NCBI GenBank assembly: GCA_949752735.1
Contig: OX457044.1
Location: 16,019,485 to 16,083,484, forward strand
Direction: 5' to 3'
DNA: 64,000 nt
DNA from: Lumbricus terrestris
Lineage: Eukaryota > Annelida > Clitellata > Crassiclitellata > Lumbricidae
The notes beneath the pieces are model-generated. The model was not told the DNA's origin. It saw only the letters and a list, made by a program, of their open reading frames with translations, and did not search any database. Position 1 is the stretch's first letter; every line of letters starts with the position of its first letter. Positions 25,028 through 37,325 of the stretch are shown here, in pieces. The position numbers and the translations under genes are program-made.

Positions 25028-26665
25028 GGTCTGTACAGGGCCGTAAATCCCGGGGAGGGAATTCCCTTCCCACTTTTCAACCTGGGGAGGGAACGTGAAG
25101 CAATTCCCTCCCCACAATTTCTCTCAGCTGTGTCACAATGTTAAGGTCTGCAAGCTGTAGGCGACTGCACATTGCACAATCGAATCGTAGATACTTGGAA
25201 ACTTGCTCTGTGAGATTAAAAGATATAGACAAGAGGTGTAAATGTACCCATTGAAATTTGAAAGATAAGATCTCCTCTTCACTAATACAAAGGGGAAGGA
25301 ATTTATGATGTGACAATTAAGTACGCCCAATATAGGTCCTATGATCTTGCAAGACTGCAGGGAGATAGCGGCCATACAGCGAGAAGACAGCTAATGACTG
25401 TATATATATACACACACACACAACAATCATATGTATGCATATACATGTATATTGCATACACACGTGTAAACTCAAACTGGACATTGGACAAGCTCGTGTA
25501 GGCTTATTATAGACTATAAACCTTTAATTGTGACTTAATGCACGAACACCTCTCCGCAGTATCTTCCCCGCCCTCTTCCGTCTGCTGATCGGACTTGATC
25601 ACCTATAGTTCATCGGGCAAGGACTACCATGACCCAACACCTACCGTTTGCCATTGTAGACCCTTCTAGGTGGAATGACCTCCCTCTATCCGTAGTAAGA
25701 TCTTATCTTCAGCCCTTCGCTGCTTGAAGTCTTTCTTATTTCCTCTGGGCTGTCACGCTGAGAGCGTCTCTGAATAGCTAGTAGCCTACTGTAATATGGG
25801 CTTTATAAATTCTCACATAGAAATACAACACAACACACTCATAATCCAGGCATACATAACATGTATACAAGTGCATAGGGTAATCATATTGGGAGTGTGG
25901 GCTCTCAGATTTGAAAGAAGTACTGACAGCAGTTCATCTCGAGTCCACATTAGGCTATACCACATATTCGACTGTATAGGCTAAAAGAGGATTACAACTA
26001 ATTTTAAAGAAATTAAATTCATGATTAAAAGTGCTGTGCGTTAATAATTTATACAGTCTAATCTTTTTCGTTTTCCAAACCACTTCAATCTGGTAAGTGT
26101 GAAAAAAATAGTGCCAATGCACACTGCCTTCTCTATTATAACAGTTTTTCACATTAGCCTACATAAAAAAATTTGCCATTGCCTGAATCTGTGCATAAGA
26201 AAAGTGACAAACACTAACAGCATTATATCATTATGATCAGATTCCTGTCAGTTTATTTTTTCCACTTAAAAATTTGTGTTGGGTACTTTCCAGTGTTTTG
26301 GTTTGGCAAGAGAACCCTAGTCATGTTCCCTGTAGTCCGAACATAAAAATATGTGCAGTATAGTGTGAACGTCGAGGAGTGGATGGGGTTGTCGATGGCT
26401 AATTGCATAAGGAGAGCGAGGGACAGAGGGGATGTAGGAAACTGACGTCGTTGACTCTGGTCTCCGATCCGCAGCAATAAGTATGGCCAAGATGATGAGG
26501 GTGAATCTAAAAAAAATTAACACTAACCTTAACACTAACCTATATATAGGGTGTCACTGAACTCAGTGACCAGTGGGGTCCTTGAGGGGGTATACTGCGC
26601 ACAATTCCGAAGAGGAAATTTTCCCTCCCCACATCTAGAAACAGATTTACGGCCCTGGGTCTGTA
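25028..26665. mobile_element. hAT transposon (1,622 bp) with 8-bp TSD
   Basis: The element is 25,036-26,657. The left end is CAGGGCCGTAAATC and the right end is its inverse, GATTTACGGCCCTG. Both subtermini also carry a GGGGAGGGAA motif. Identical 8-mers GGTCTGTA flank it at 25,028-25,035 and 26,658-26,665. The termini and 8-bp TSD are those of the hAT superfamily. I see no transposase frame, so it is non-autonomous or decayed. A LINE fragment lies inside it (25,640-25,800). Confidence 0.93.
25640..25800 (+). mobile_element. L2/CR1-type LINE C-terminal fragment
   Basis: The frame reads LPFAIVDPSRWNDLPLSV, matching the RWNDLPLS...SF.. segment near the end of L2/CR1 ORF2 proteins. A stop codon and decay follow. 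It is nested in the hAT element at 25,036-26,657. Confidence 0.5.
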
Positions 26666-28559
26666 TATGGTGTAAGTTGTAGGTGACTTTTGGAAGCAGT
26701 AGTGGTCGCATAGTAGTAGCAGGCCTAGCATCAGCAGCAATATGGTACTAGTAGCAGCAGCAGCAGTATAGGTGTAGCAGTAGTGAAGTCACTGAAGTGG
26801 CAAGGCTAATAATATCAAAGTGGTTAAATTGTAATTTTCGTATCCCAATGGTGGTTTATTAATTTCGGGCTAGCACGGTCTGTACACGAGGTCTGAAGGA
26901 CGTGGGACTCATTAAAAAAACGGGCACACGGAGCTCAAACTCCTCACCCTAACTCATTGATAGGCCTAGGTGAACACGGTCGCGGGTTTAGCGGTCACAT
27001 GGTCGCTATGCACAAGTGTGCATATTCATTTCCAGCGATCGTGGATTAGTTCGCTTCAGCGCTCGTGAATAAGCTGATGATCTACGCTTGACTTTCAAGT
27101 AGGCTAAACTTTGCTAAAGCTTTAGAAATGTGGAGTTTACTATTACAATCCAATCACTGTTTAAAGCACAAATAATAATGATAATATAATATATTATGGT
27201 GACGATGAAGGCACTTAATAAGAAAAATAATATCCTAACAATTATTATCATCATGAATTGAGAAAAAACTAACAGAAAAATATAAAATGGAACTTTAAAA
27301 TGCCTCCTTTTAATACAGCACAGGCCTATTGGATATAATTACAACAGAATGCTAGTGCTAAAATGTTTCTTTACATCTAGGACATGTGAATATTCTATTT
27401 TCCTGATTTTCTGTGCTCAGCATTTTACTTCACGGGACCAATAGGCCCAACTCAAAGTAAAAAAATGTACAAACTCAGAAGCCTACACAGTCAAAACACA
27501 TTCCTTTTATCAACTAAAGAGAGAATTGCACTACTGCCTTTAGCCTAGCTACCTTTTAGTATTTATTCAACAAGATCAGATATTTTCTTATCATAAGTCA
27601 CTTTGAATGAATCAGGTGCTCAAACATTCAAATCCCCTAAAACCTGTGCTGGACGCTAGAACAAGCCTAAAACCTTTAAAAAACCTTGAACAAACCAAAT
27701 TGTTAAACTCTGCTAACTAAAATTGCAAAAACAAAAAATTCAGCTAAAAGGAAATCTATTAATAAACTCAAAGCTTTAATTAAACTCAAAACGTTAACTA
27801 AACAAGATTTTACATAAACGAAAAACTTCAAAAAATGTAAATCTTTACATCAATTAAAAAACCTTCAAATAAACGAAAATCCGTCGGCTAACACATTAGA
27901 CAGACGAAAAACCCTAAAATGACGCAAATTCTAAACTCACGAAAACTTTAAATAAACGAAAACGCACAGCAGACATGAACAAAGATGCCGCTGTCGAGCA
28001 AGAAAGCGCGTCACATCGTAGCAACCATGTGAAAATATTTCATAAGCAAAGTGGCTGTAAAGTGTAAAGTGAACAAATTGAAACTAGGAACTTTTAACTA
28101 GGCTAATCTTTTCTGTTTTCTAGGAGAAAATTTAAAAGGTGCTTTTCAAGTAGTTCAAGATATTCATCTTTCTGTGGATCCTCACAGCAGTGTCTTAAAC
28201 ATTGCTGCACAAATACTTCAATTTTAAACATTATCATCACACATTCCACAACCATAGGGTCTCATAATGAGACAATCTTTGACAGCATAAAATATTGAAT
28301 GACCTCTGTACCATTGCTTTTCATCTTGATTTTACTCCATTGAGTCCATTCTCTAGATAAAAAGTTTTGCATAATTTCTGTTGTTAACAAGACTATTTCA
28401 GTATTATCATTATGAATGTTGCGCATATGCTGAATATCTTATGTGAAGTTCTTCCAAGTCATATCTGTGTTATGCTTGATTCGATGCTTTCACATAAATC
28501 ACATTCACATAATTTTCTCCAAAGTGGGCTTCAAATGCTAATCAAACCCAATCCTATGC

Positions 28560-29049
28560 GTTAAAGTTTTTGTCATATAGATCACACTTGCATGGCTCTC
28601 CCCGCAACATGAGTTTTCAAACGGACTATGAGCTTCTCTATGTGTAAATAGTTTGTGACAAATGTTGCAGTGACAAATGTCACAGTCGTAAGGCTTTCTC
28701 ACATGTGGGCTTTTGCATGGTAATATTCAGATAATACTTTGATGTGAAGGCTTTCTGTCAGAAACTACACTTGCATGGTTTAGTTTATATCCAGTATGGG
28801 TTCTTATGTGGTTATCCGGCTGACTCTTGTGTGTAAATATTTATGGCATAATTGGCTTAGTTGGCATAATGGCACAGGTAAGGCGTTCTACAGTGTATCA
28901 TTTTTTTATGATGCATGTAATTCAGACAAGACTTCAATGCAAAGGTTTCCTGACAAAGGCTACACTTGTATGGCCTTTCACTAGTGTGGGTTCTTATGTG
29001 GTAATCCAGTGGTAATCCAGTTGACGCTTCCATGCAAATGCATTGTGAC
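28560..29049 (-). pseudogene. decayed 3' zinc-finger tail of the unit A gene
   Basis: Downstream of the stop codon of the unit A zinc-finger gene, finger signatures continue in other frames: PYKCSLCQETFALKSCLNYM at 28,900-29,000 and a degenerate CDxTF-like finger near 28,590. A single-base loss near 29,070, in the linker coding HTGE(K)P, ends the open frame. The ancestral protein evidently had several more fingers. Confidence 0.75.
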
Positions 29050-30357
29050 TTAAATTGCATTTGTATGGTTCTCTCCAGTGTGGCTTCTAATGTGAGAATC
29101 TAGAAGATTCTTCCGTGCAAATGTTTTGCAACATAAATTGCAATTGTATGGTTTTTCTCCAGTGTGGCTTCTAACGTGAGAAGCTAGGTGACTCTTCTGC
29201 GCAAATACCTTTGCACATAAATTGCAATTGTATGGTTTCTCTCCGGTGTGTGTTCTTGCATGGTGTTTCAGTGAACCTGTTATTGCAAATGTCCTGTCAC
29301 ATAAGTTGCACATGTATGGTTTTTCTCCAGTGTGGCTTCTTATGTGAGAATTTAGGTGACTCTTATCTGCAAATGCCTTGGGACATAAATTGCATGAGTA
29401 GGGTTTTTCTCCAGTGTGGCTTCTCATATGGCATCGCATAGAATATGCATGTGCAAAAGCCTTTGGACATAAATTGCACTTGTAGGGTTTCTCTCCAGTG
29501 TGAGTTCTTACATGGCGTTTCAGCGATTCTTTTAATGCAAATGCTCTACTACAAAAATTGCACTTGTATGGCTTTTCTCCAGTGTGAGTGATTATGTGGT
29601 AATCCAGATGACTCTTCTTTGCAAATGCATTTTCACATAAATGGCAAATGTATCGTTTCACTCCAGCGTGGCTTCCTATGTGAGAATTCAGCAGATTTTT
29701 CTGTGCAAATACCTTGGGACATAAATTGCACTTGTAGGGTTTTTCTCTGGTGTGGGTTCTCATATGGCATTTAATAGAATATGCATGTGAAAAAACCATT
29801 GGACATAAATTGCACTTGCATGGTTTCTCTCCGGTGTGTGTTCTTGCATGGCGTTTCAGCGAACCTGTTGATGCAAATGCCCTGTGACATAAGTTGCACA
29901 GGTATGGCTTTTCTCCAGTGTGGCTTCTTATGTGAGAATTTAGGTAATTCTTATATGCAAATGCTCTGTGACATAAATTGCAATTGTATGGTTTTTCTCC
30001 AGTGTGGGTTCTCACATGACATCTCATATAATATGTTTGTGCAAAAACCTTTGGACATAAATTGCACTTGTATGGTTTCTCTCCGGTGTGGGTTCCTGCA
30101 TGGCGTTTCAGCGATGCTTTTGATGTGAATGCTTTACGACAAAAACTGCACTTGTATGGTTTCTCTCCGGTGTGGGTTCCTGCATGGCGTTTCAGCGATT
30201 CTTTTGATGTGAATGCTTTAAGACAAAAAATGCACTTGTTTCGTTTTTCTCTATCATGAGTTCTTAAATGGATTTTTAGATCATAACTTCGCAAAAATGT
30301 TCTGTTACAAAATTCACAGTCGAATTGTTTCTCGTTGCAATCAGAGCTTGCTGCCAT
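29050..30357 (-). CDS. C2H2 zinc-finger protein, unit A (15 fingers)
   Basis: An intronless frame of 435 codons starting at the ATG that encodes MAASSD. This start is chosen because the same MAASS segment follows the start in the unit B paralogue; the longer frame upstream needs a GTG. After about 12 residues, 15 tandem C-x2-C-x12-H-x3-H fingers follow, joined by TGEKPY linkers. Such proteins bind DNA in the nucleus. Helix types recur in order (SLKRH, SM/YMRCH, LNSH), so the array grew by duplicating blocks of three to four fingers. There is no KRAB, BTB or SCAN domain. The frame ends by frameshift inside a linker, so the protein is C-terminally truncated relative to its ancestor. A LINE is inserted immediately upstream (30,381-31,083). 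It may be a functional gene or a recent pseudogene. Confidence 0.85.
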   Translation of the reverse strand: MAASSDCNEKQFDCEFCNRTFLRSYDLKIHLRTHDREKRNKCIFCLKAFTSKESLKRHAGTHTGEKPYKCSFCRKAFTSKASLKRHAGTHTGEKPYKCNLCPKVFAQTYYMRCHVRTHTGEKPYNCNLCHRAFAYKNYLNSHIRSHTGEKPYLCNLCHRAFASTGSLKRHARTHTGEKPCKCNLCPMVFSHAYSIKCHMRTHTREKPYKCNLCPKVFAQKNLLNSHIGSHAGVKRYICHLCENAFAKKSHLDYHIITHTGEKPYKCNFCSRAFALKESLKRHVRTHTGEKPYKCNLCPKAFAHAYSMRCHMRSHTGEKPYSCNLCPKAFADKSHLNSHIRSHTGEKPYMCNLCDRTFAITGSLKHHARTHTGEKPYNCNLCAKVFAQKSHLASHVRSHTGEKPYNCNLCCKTFARKNLLDSHIRSHTGENHTNAI

Positions 30358-30380
30358 GTCCACATCTTCAACATAGAATA

Positions 30381-31083
30381 TTATTCATTCATTCATTCAT
30401 TCATTCAAGTATTTATATAGCGCCTCTTCAAGGAAACTACTCAGAGGCGCTCCCGACTCCAGTACGGACAAACAGAACAGTTTTTAGGTGCTTATAGAAT
30501 GTGTCAGAGAGTGATCTAGGGAACAGGCGCAGCTCAAGTGGGAGGGCATTCCATACCACTGGGCCAACCACAGAAAAAGCACGACTCTGCATGGTGGAGG
30601 TACGAGCAAATGGGACAAAGAGTACTTCCCTAACAGCCGAGCGTAGGGACCGACCAGTCCGAGCACTTAACACAGGCCGACAAAGATCGAGTAGGTAAGA
30701 TGGAGCAAGACCTAGCTGGCAGCGCCATATTAAGGACGAGATTCTGTATTCGATGCGCTGACGGACTGGGAGCCAATGCAGAACCTCCAGCATGTAATTT
30801 GTTACATGACCAAATTTGGGCAGATGACCAATGAGGCGTGCTGCAGCGCGCAGAATACGGTCAAGAGAAGATAATCGACCAGATGGTAAACCAGCATAAA
30901 GGGATAGGCAATAGTCAAGACGAGCTGAGACAAAGGAATGTACAAGCGTAGTTGCAGCACCAGTTGAGAGAGAGAGAGCGACAGTGCGAAGCTGGCGCAG
31001 CTGATAGAAACAGGAGCGACTGAGACGATTAATGTGAGGTACAAAAGTAAGTTCCTGGTCTAGCACAACACCAAGGTCATTAT
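30381..31083 (-). mobile_element. 5'-truncated L2/CR1-type LINE inserted at the 5' end of zinc-finger gene A
   Basis: The minus-strand frame 30,437-31,066 encodes the last 209 residues of an ORF2-type protein. It reads LTFVPHINRLSRSCFYQLRQ, RLDYCLSLYAGLP, LHWLPVRQRIEYRI, ARTGRSLRS and FSVVGPVVWNALP, the conserved post-RT region of L2/CR1 elements. The 3' end is the hairpin GCGCCTCTGAGTAG / GAAGAGGCGCTATATAAAT followed by AATG repeats. In unit B the sequence around the start codon runs uninterrupted (TTTTGTCTTTAATATGGAC), so this is a post-duplication insertion. ATATTA near both ends may be the target-site duplication. Confidence 0.9.
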
Positions 31084-32253
31084 ATTAAAGACAAAATGAA
31101 ACTAGCCCTCTGCTTTACCTACAATACTGGTGATGCCCTTAACTTCAATTACCTTGTTATCCTTCAACTCTATGACCAGACTTTTTATTCCACCATCCAA
31201 TTGTCTCCTGGGTAGGGCTACTCATAAACATTGTGACTTTTCTCACCCAAAATAGATCAGCATTGCAGTTTGTCAACATGCAGCTAGCAATACATTCGTC
31301 CACCTTACCTGCAACTACACCTGCCGCATAATTATCTTCTTCTTCCTACTATCACATCTCCAAGAAGAAAAGTAGAGCAAAAAACAATACTACACACCTT
31401 CAAAGCTGACCTAGAAAAATTTTGCATCTCATTGTGCCTAAATAAACCGCCAAATAAAAATCAAATGAAATTACATATAGAAATCTATCAACAAATAGAA
31501 ATGTAGGCAATCCTGTTATTCTATTGGAATAGTAGGCAATCCTGCTATTTTATTAGAATAGTATATATATGCAATCCTTTAGTGTATTTTATTCTTATTA
31601 GGTTTTAGTCAAATGTTCGAACAGTGATAACTACCATATTTTGTTGAAAAATAATAGCATAAGCCTAATTAATTATTTCAATATATTTTAGTGACCAGTC
31701 TTTATTATAGACATCTATTATGAAAGTTCCCCAGAAACCCACCCAAAAATTCTGGTGGCGAGGCAGCACATCCCATCCTCAAACTCCAAGCTAATCTACC
31801 GAACAGTGGTACAAAATTCAGAATACATCAATAATTAGTCGCACACACGTTGGACTGATTAAAAGAATTCTCACTAAATAGAAGTCGGATGATACAGAGG
31901 CATTTTTTTTTTACCTAAATGGAAGCTGAACTGAAGAAAAGGTTCATGCTTAAATTTGAACTAGATTGATAAAAAAAATTGTTATTTAAATAGAAGTTGG
32001 ATTGATGAAACGAATGCCTGCCTAAATGGAAGCTGGATTCATGAAAAGGTTTCAGGCTTTCTGTTTTTCATAATCATGAATGTTACAATGGTTTAGACAT
32101 AGTAACATTTCATTTTGTGCGTTTTAATAGTGATCAGAATTTGGGACCGCCGTTCGGAGGCTTACCTCACCTACCCCGCTCGGCGCTACGCCCGTCGGAC
32201 GCTCGTTCGTCCTCCCCAAGAACCTTGACTCCCTTAGAGGAGAGGACTAGATT
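31084..32253. other. non-coding part of unit A
   Basis: Positions 31,084-31,700 align with 44,430-45,080 of unit B. Positions 31,600-31,660 resemble the interior of the mariner-like element of unit B (ACTACCATATTTTGTTG). Positions 31,900-32,070 carry reverse-oriented units of the CCAGCT-core array (AAGCTGGATT). Positions 32,156-32,222 share a conserved segment (GCTCGGCGCTACGCCCGTCG) with 46,468-46,533. Confidence 0.6.
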
Positions 32254-33257
32254 ACACAATGGGTAAACGTGTATTTTAGCGTCGTAAATTATTTTCACGC
32301 TTATAATGGCACAAAAAGCGTCTTAAAATGTTTCTGCCAACGTGCTATTGCCTAACTGATGTATTATTATACTTAGAATTTGTTAAAAAGAAGGAAATCG
32401 ATTGAAAAATTGTAATATTTTGTCATAGCAAACCGCCGATCGAAGTTGTTATTCAATTCTGACCCTTTCCGGAAGTTGCGTGCGGCAAGTGTGCAATAAG
32501 ACAGCAGGCAAAGATAAATAAGTAAGTAAGTAAAAGTCCAGCTTTTTCAATTGCATCAGCTGTTTTATGAATCCAACTTCTGTTTCAATAATGATTATTT
32601 TTCGTCAATCCAGCTCCTATTTAATTAAGAAGATCCTGGTCCATCCAGCTCCAATTTAATAAACAACATTTTCACCAATCCAGCTCCATTTTATTCAGCA
32701 ACATTTTCATCAATCCAGCTCCACCTTAATCAACAACATTTTCATCAATCCAGCTCCAATTTAAGCTATAATATTTTTATTATCCCAGCTTCTATTTCTC
32801 GCCCGTTATTTTCGTCAACCCAGCTTCTATTTCAGATATAAGAATACCATCATCCAGCTTTCATTACTTAGGCGTTGTTTCATCAATCCGACTTCTATTT
32901 CAGACCTAGAAATACCTTCATCCAGCTTCCATTTCTCATTTTGAACTTAGGCCGAAGTCTTGACGTACACGTTATTTATAGTCGCATGGACCAATATACG
33001 TCGATGGTTTGTGCGCGTACGCAACTTCCGGGCAAATGTTGTGGTTCAAAGGCGATCCGAACGGCGATTTCGCATGGGAAATGTGACATTTTAAAAACCT
33101 ATATTCTGTCAATATTCTTCTCCTTACCAAATTTTAAGTGTGCTGTTGCATCTGTTGGTGAAATGTACGTTATCAGAAATAATTTACGGCGTTTTTTGTG
33201 CCGTTATATGCATGAAAATAATTTACGACGCTAAAATACACGTTTACCACACAATGT
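32254..33257. mobile_element. GGTAAACG-family TIR transposon, unit A copy (988 bp, 8-bp TSD)
   Basis: The element is 32,262-33,249. The left end GGTAAACGTGTATTTTAGCG and the right end are inverse copies, with similarity extending about 60 bp. Flanking 8-mers are both ACACAATG (32,254-32,261 and 33,250-33,257). The interior (about 32,550-32,940) is an array of roughly eleven units of about 35 bp with an almost invariant CCAGCT. No transposase is encoded. An 8-bp TSD plus GG...CC termini would suit Merlin-like or P/hAT-like transposases; I cannot assign it. Unit B lacks this insertion at the corresponding place. Confidence 0.92.
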
Positions 33258-34299
33258 TTAATGACTGCCATCATTTCAACTTCTAGGCTACATTTGGTTA
33301 AACCGTAGTTTAGGTTGCTAAATTATTTGACCATTTTCCATCGCCAGATTTTTAAAAATGCGTTTAAATAGACCTAGGGCCTACATTCAGCGTTTAATGC
33401 AATAATAAACTGCACTAAAATGCAGGTTAACCGAATAATATTATTATATGTTTAAAAGTTAGGCCTACTTCTAAATTAATGACAGAAAAGAATAACTCAC
33501 TTCAATCAGAGTAATAATTGCAAAATTAATCCTACTCTTGTCAAATTGAACAAAATGGCGTCGAATATAAAGAACATAAATCAACAAGATTTTGATGATC
33601 CACTTTCTGAATCTGGCGCAATATGACAGTTCGATCTTCAGCTAATGCTAGAAAACACGATTGTCATTCAGCGAAGTATAATTGACGACGCGTTGTGCGA
33701 TGTCGACAAATTGGAGTTTTCGATTCATTAGGATAGAAACATCAGGCCTATGTGATTTAAATTTCTTATTCGCATTGGTGGAGTCTGGTTTCCGCTCTTG
33801 GAGGGGCTAAAGCCTTCTGGGGGGCTAGGCCCTGAAAAAGAAACCATTTACACGGTAAAAATGAATCTGGGTCTTCCTGGGGGGGGGCTTAGCCCATGCT
33901 TATTAGGATTTAGGGCCTACTAGAAAAATAATTCCACTCCCTAAAAACAGCAAGTTTAATCGATAATTCACTTTTCCTCTTACAGCTCATTCTCCTTAGT
34001 AATAGGCTACACGGCCTCACTCCAAGGCTTATGCTTATGCTTAGTAGTAGTAGTGGTGGTAGCAGCAGCAGCAGCAGCAGCAGTTGTAGTAGTAGTAGTA
34101 CCTAGTAGCAGTAGTAGTAGTAGTTCGTTCGGCCAACTCAGTTGAAACTTTCAAAACTCGACTCAAGACATATCTTTTTTCTAAGGCGTACATCTGACAG
34201 ATTGTGTTTGTGTTTGTAGAGGCGCCCTTGTAACGGCATGTGCTGTGTTACGGCGCCATAGAAATTGTCGTCATTATTATTATTATTATTATTACCTAG

Positions 34300-34300
<1 letters not shown>
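33258..34300. other. non-coding part of unit A with the empty site for the unit B transposon
   Basis: At about 33,397-33,404 the sequence reads TTTAATGCAATAATAAAC, the pre-insertion state of the site that carries a 3-kb transposon in unit B (46,635-49,666). Positions 34,145-34,270 are the 3' end of an L2/CR1 LINE: the frame reads SANSVETFKTRLKTYLFSKA, followed by a GGCGCC hairpin tail and ATT repeats. Confidence 0.7.
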
Positions 34301-34560
<260 letters not shown>

Positions 34561-34599
34561 TAGTAACCTAGCCTACCGTTTTCCCTTATGCTCGACCAG

Positions 34600-36949
34600 C
34601 GTAGTTGGGCGTTCTACTGACGCATTGACTCAATATGGCGCTGTTTCCCCGGGAAATTAATATAGGGCTTTATAGGCCTATCATTTTTTTGCTAGCACGC
34701 GCCAATAGTATATAGAACCCTAGACACGATCATTTAGGGTGTTTGAAGGAATCTCTACCATGAATATCTTTATCGTAAAGCCATGTCCTTTCAAATTTAA
34801 TCAACAGCCCTGCACTGCCATGCGCTGCTTCAGACGCTTCATTTCTTTGCGCCAGAGTTGGAGAGCAGCTGTTGCACTTCACGCCGACGAATAACTTGAA
34901 CTTTACGTCATCTTTCAAATACGTTATTTGGTGCTACGGCCCTACGGGTTCCTAGGAATCTAGGACTGCCTGTTCCGCGCTGAATTTCATGGGGAGATTT
35001 GCTTATAGGGTCTACCCGGGTCATTGTCTTGACAATGACTAAATGACTCTTGACTAAAACTTCGAAAGAAGAAAGCTCTAAAGTGCTGTAATATGCCGAG
35101 CAAATTTCTGTCCAGGGTAACGGCCTCTGTTGTCATAGACCCTGGTCAAAGCTGGATCCTCCTCCTTGTCTTGACTGCAAATTTAGGTCCTGTTTATTTT
35201 TCGTAGCAGATGATTCAAGATATTTTTTTATTCCATCCTCTGTTAGGAAATTCGTTAATCGTTTCAAACGAATTAAACCCCTTATCATTTCGTGAGAGTA
35301 GGATCAAAACGCCATCAAGTCTGTCAACGAACGGCGCCTTAATTATTGCGTCACAAATAGCAAAAAAATATGATAGGCTAGCTATACGGCTGTTCCAAGC
35401 ACATAATTAAAATTTAGCCTCGTGCCGGTACAACTTTTTCAGAGCGAATAGCCTGAATAAAAGAATAAAAGAATAGCCTACTAGAGTGAAATCTCGCTAA
35501 CTTGACGCGTAAAGTATAAATAAATTTTTAAAAACGGCGGATTTATATGGATGCAAAGTTGGTTCATTTATTCTGGTCCACCCTGTATAATATTATACAA
35601 AGTTCTCGTGGGTCTGTGATACAGTGTTTTGCATGTCTGATAATACATATCTTCTATTATATATTAAATTATATACAAAGTTCTGGTTGCTGCAGTGTTC
35701 TGTATAATGTAAATTTATCTATGATGGAGCAGTATCGCTCTTGCATGCATGCTATGTAGGCCTATACAATTGTAGGCCCCTGCATACAGAAGAGTTAGGC
35801 TACATTATCTTACCGAAGTCTATTTTTGCTGCCACTGACTTCACCGTATTTCTTTTATGCTGATTACGCGTATACTATTAAAAGAATGATGAGCGCGCCC
35901 ATCAAAGAATGGCAGGGAGGCTAGTGCCAAATAGTAACAGGAAGTCACTACTAATGAATGGTCTGGTGTATCGCATTACGGAAGAAGCCACTGCTGACGT
36001 TAAGGAAAATGAGAACTCTTAGGTAAGTCCTATTTTTCAACCAAGGAATCATTCAGATTAGAATGGTCTTCGTAAAAGCAGGTATTAACAAAAGCCGGAA
36101 CAGCGGTTATTTCCTGCAGTCAAGTGCAACAGGGACGACAGAAGAACGTATACTGACTTAAAAGCCTACTCCTTGCAAACGCATTGTCTTGAAGAGGCTC
36201 AGGTGATCGCATGCAGTGAATCGCTGATACGTGGCATTTGTCAATATGAGTAATTAGTGACGAAGAAAATTATATTTAGTAAGAAGTTTGAATATGTGGA
36301 GCAGTTCAGGCTGTTGTCATGGGCAAGACGGAATGGCTTACAATTTTTGGGAATGTTGTTTCCATAGCAAGTAGGCTAAAGAAAATCTCCACGCAGACCA
36401 CGCTTCAATAAAAAATGTCAGATTGTAAAAAGTCTACTGAAAATATTTTGCAGCCTGTGTCAGGCTTAAAAAACTGCAGACAATTATAGTTTAGTGCGAT
36501 AAGTTTTGATTTTCTGCAGGTAATTTAATTCCAGTTTTTTAAAGACAACATTATTCTACCAGTTATAGTGGGAAATAATTAGTAGCAGAGGCTTTAATTG
36601 AGACTGCTGAAAGTTACTATTAGATTCAAACGAATTATGATTTTCAGTATAGCTAAGGAAGCATAAATTTCATTTCAAGTTCAACGGAAAAGAATTTCTT
36701 GCCAGCTCTACCTTTTCAGAATATTATCCTCGGGTCTTCAAAGAATGACTTTTGAGGAAGACTCAGTTACAATCGTTTCTGATCCAGTAAGTTTTATTCA
36801 GACCAGTGCACTTTCATAGTGAATTCTAGCCTGGAATCCAATGGAGAAGCTACGATCAAAATCAAATAGATCAGGATGGGAAATAATAGGAAGGGAATGA
36901 GAGGAATAGTCTCTTTGGACAAAAACCTATTCAAATGAAGTAGACGGAT
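34600..36949. other. non-coding part of unit A, collinear with 51,459-53,977
   Basis: Contains the right terminus of a mariner-like element ending CCACCCTG at 35,585. Positions 35,600-36,930 match unit B at about 90 percent. A short frame near 36,090-36,250 (KPEQRLFPAVKCNRDDRRT) is preserved in both units but starts and ends without signals, so I do not call it a gene. Confidence 0.6.
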
Positions 36950-37325
36950 GGATGGACGGACGGACGGACGGACGGACGGATGGATGGATGGAATGATGGA
37001 TGGACGGACAGATGGATAGATGGATGGATGGATGTTTGGACGGACGGATGGATGAATGAATGGATGGATGGACGGATGGACGGACAGATGGATAGATGGA
37101 TGGATGGATGTATGGACGGACGTACGGATGGATGGACGGACGGACAGATGGATAGATGGACGGACGGACGTATGGACGGACGGATGGATGAATGGATGGA
37201 TGGACGGATGGATGGATTGACGGACGGATGGATAGATGGACGGATGGATGGATGTAGGAACGGACGGACGGACGGATGGACGGATGGACGGACGTATGGA
37301 CAGATGGATGGATGGGTGGATATAA
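36946..37325. repeat. (GGAC/GGAT)n array, unit A
   Basis: About 380 bp of mixed GGAC and GGAT tetranucleotides. The unit B counterpart (53,978-54,625) is about 650 bp, so this array has changed length by several hundred bases since the duplication. Confidence 0.95.

Noticed and set aside
29211..30259. Cys-rich plus-strand frames over zinc-finger gene A (and 42,924-44,162 over gene B)
   Set aside because: Antisense to the tandem finger repeats; their periodicity of 28 codons comes from the fingers on the minus strand.
32550..32940. CRISPR-like array (35-bp period)
   Set aside because: Units are diverged along their whole length with only a short conserved core, and they lie inside a TIR transposon. 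There are no spacers or cas genes.
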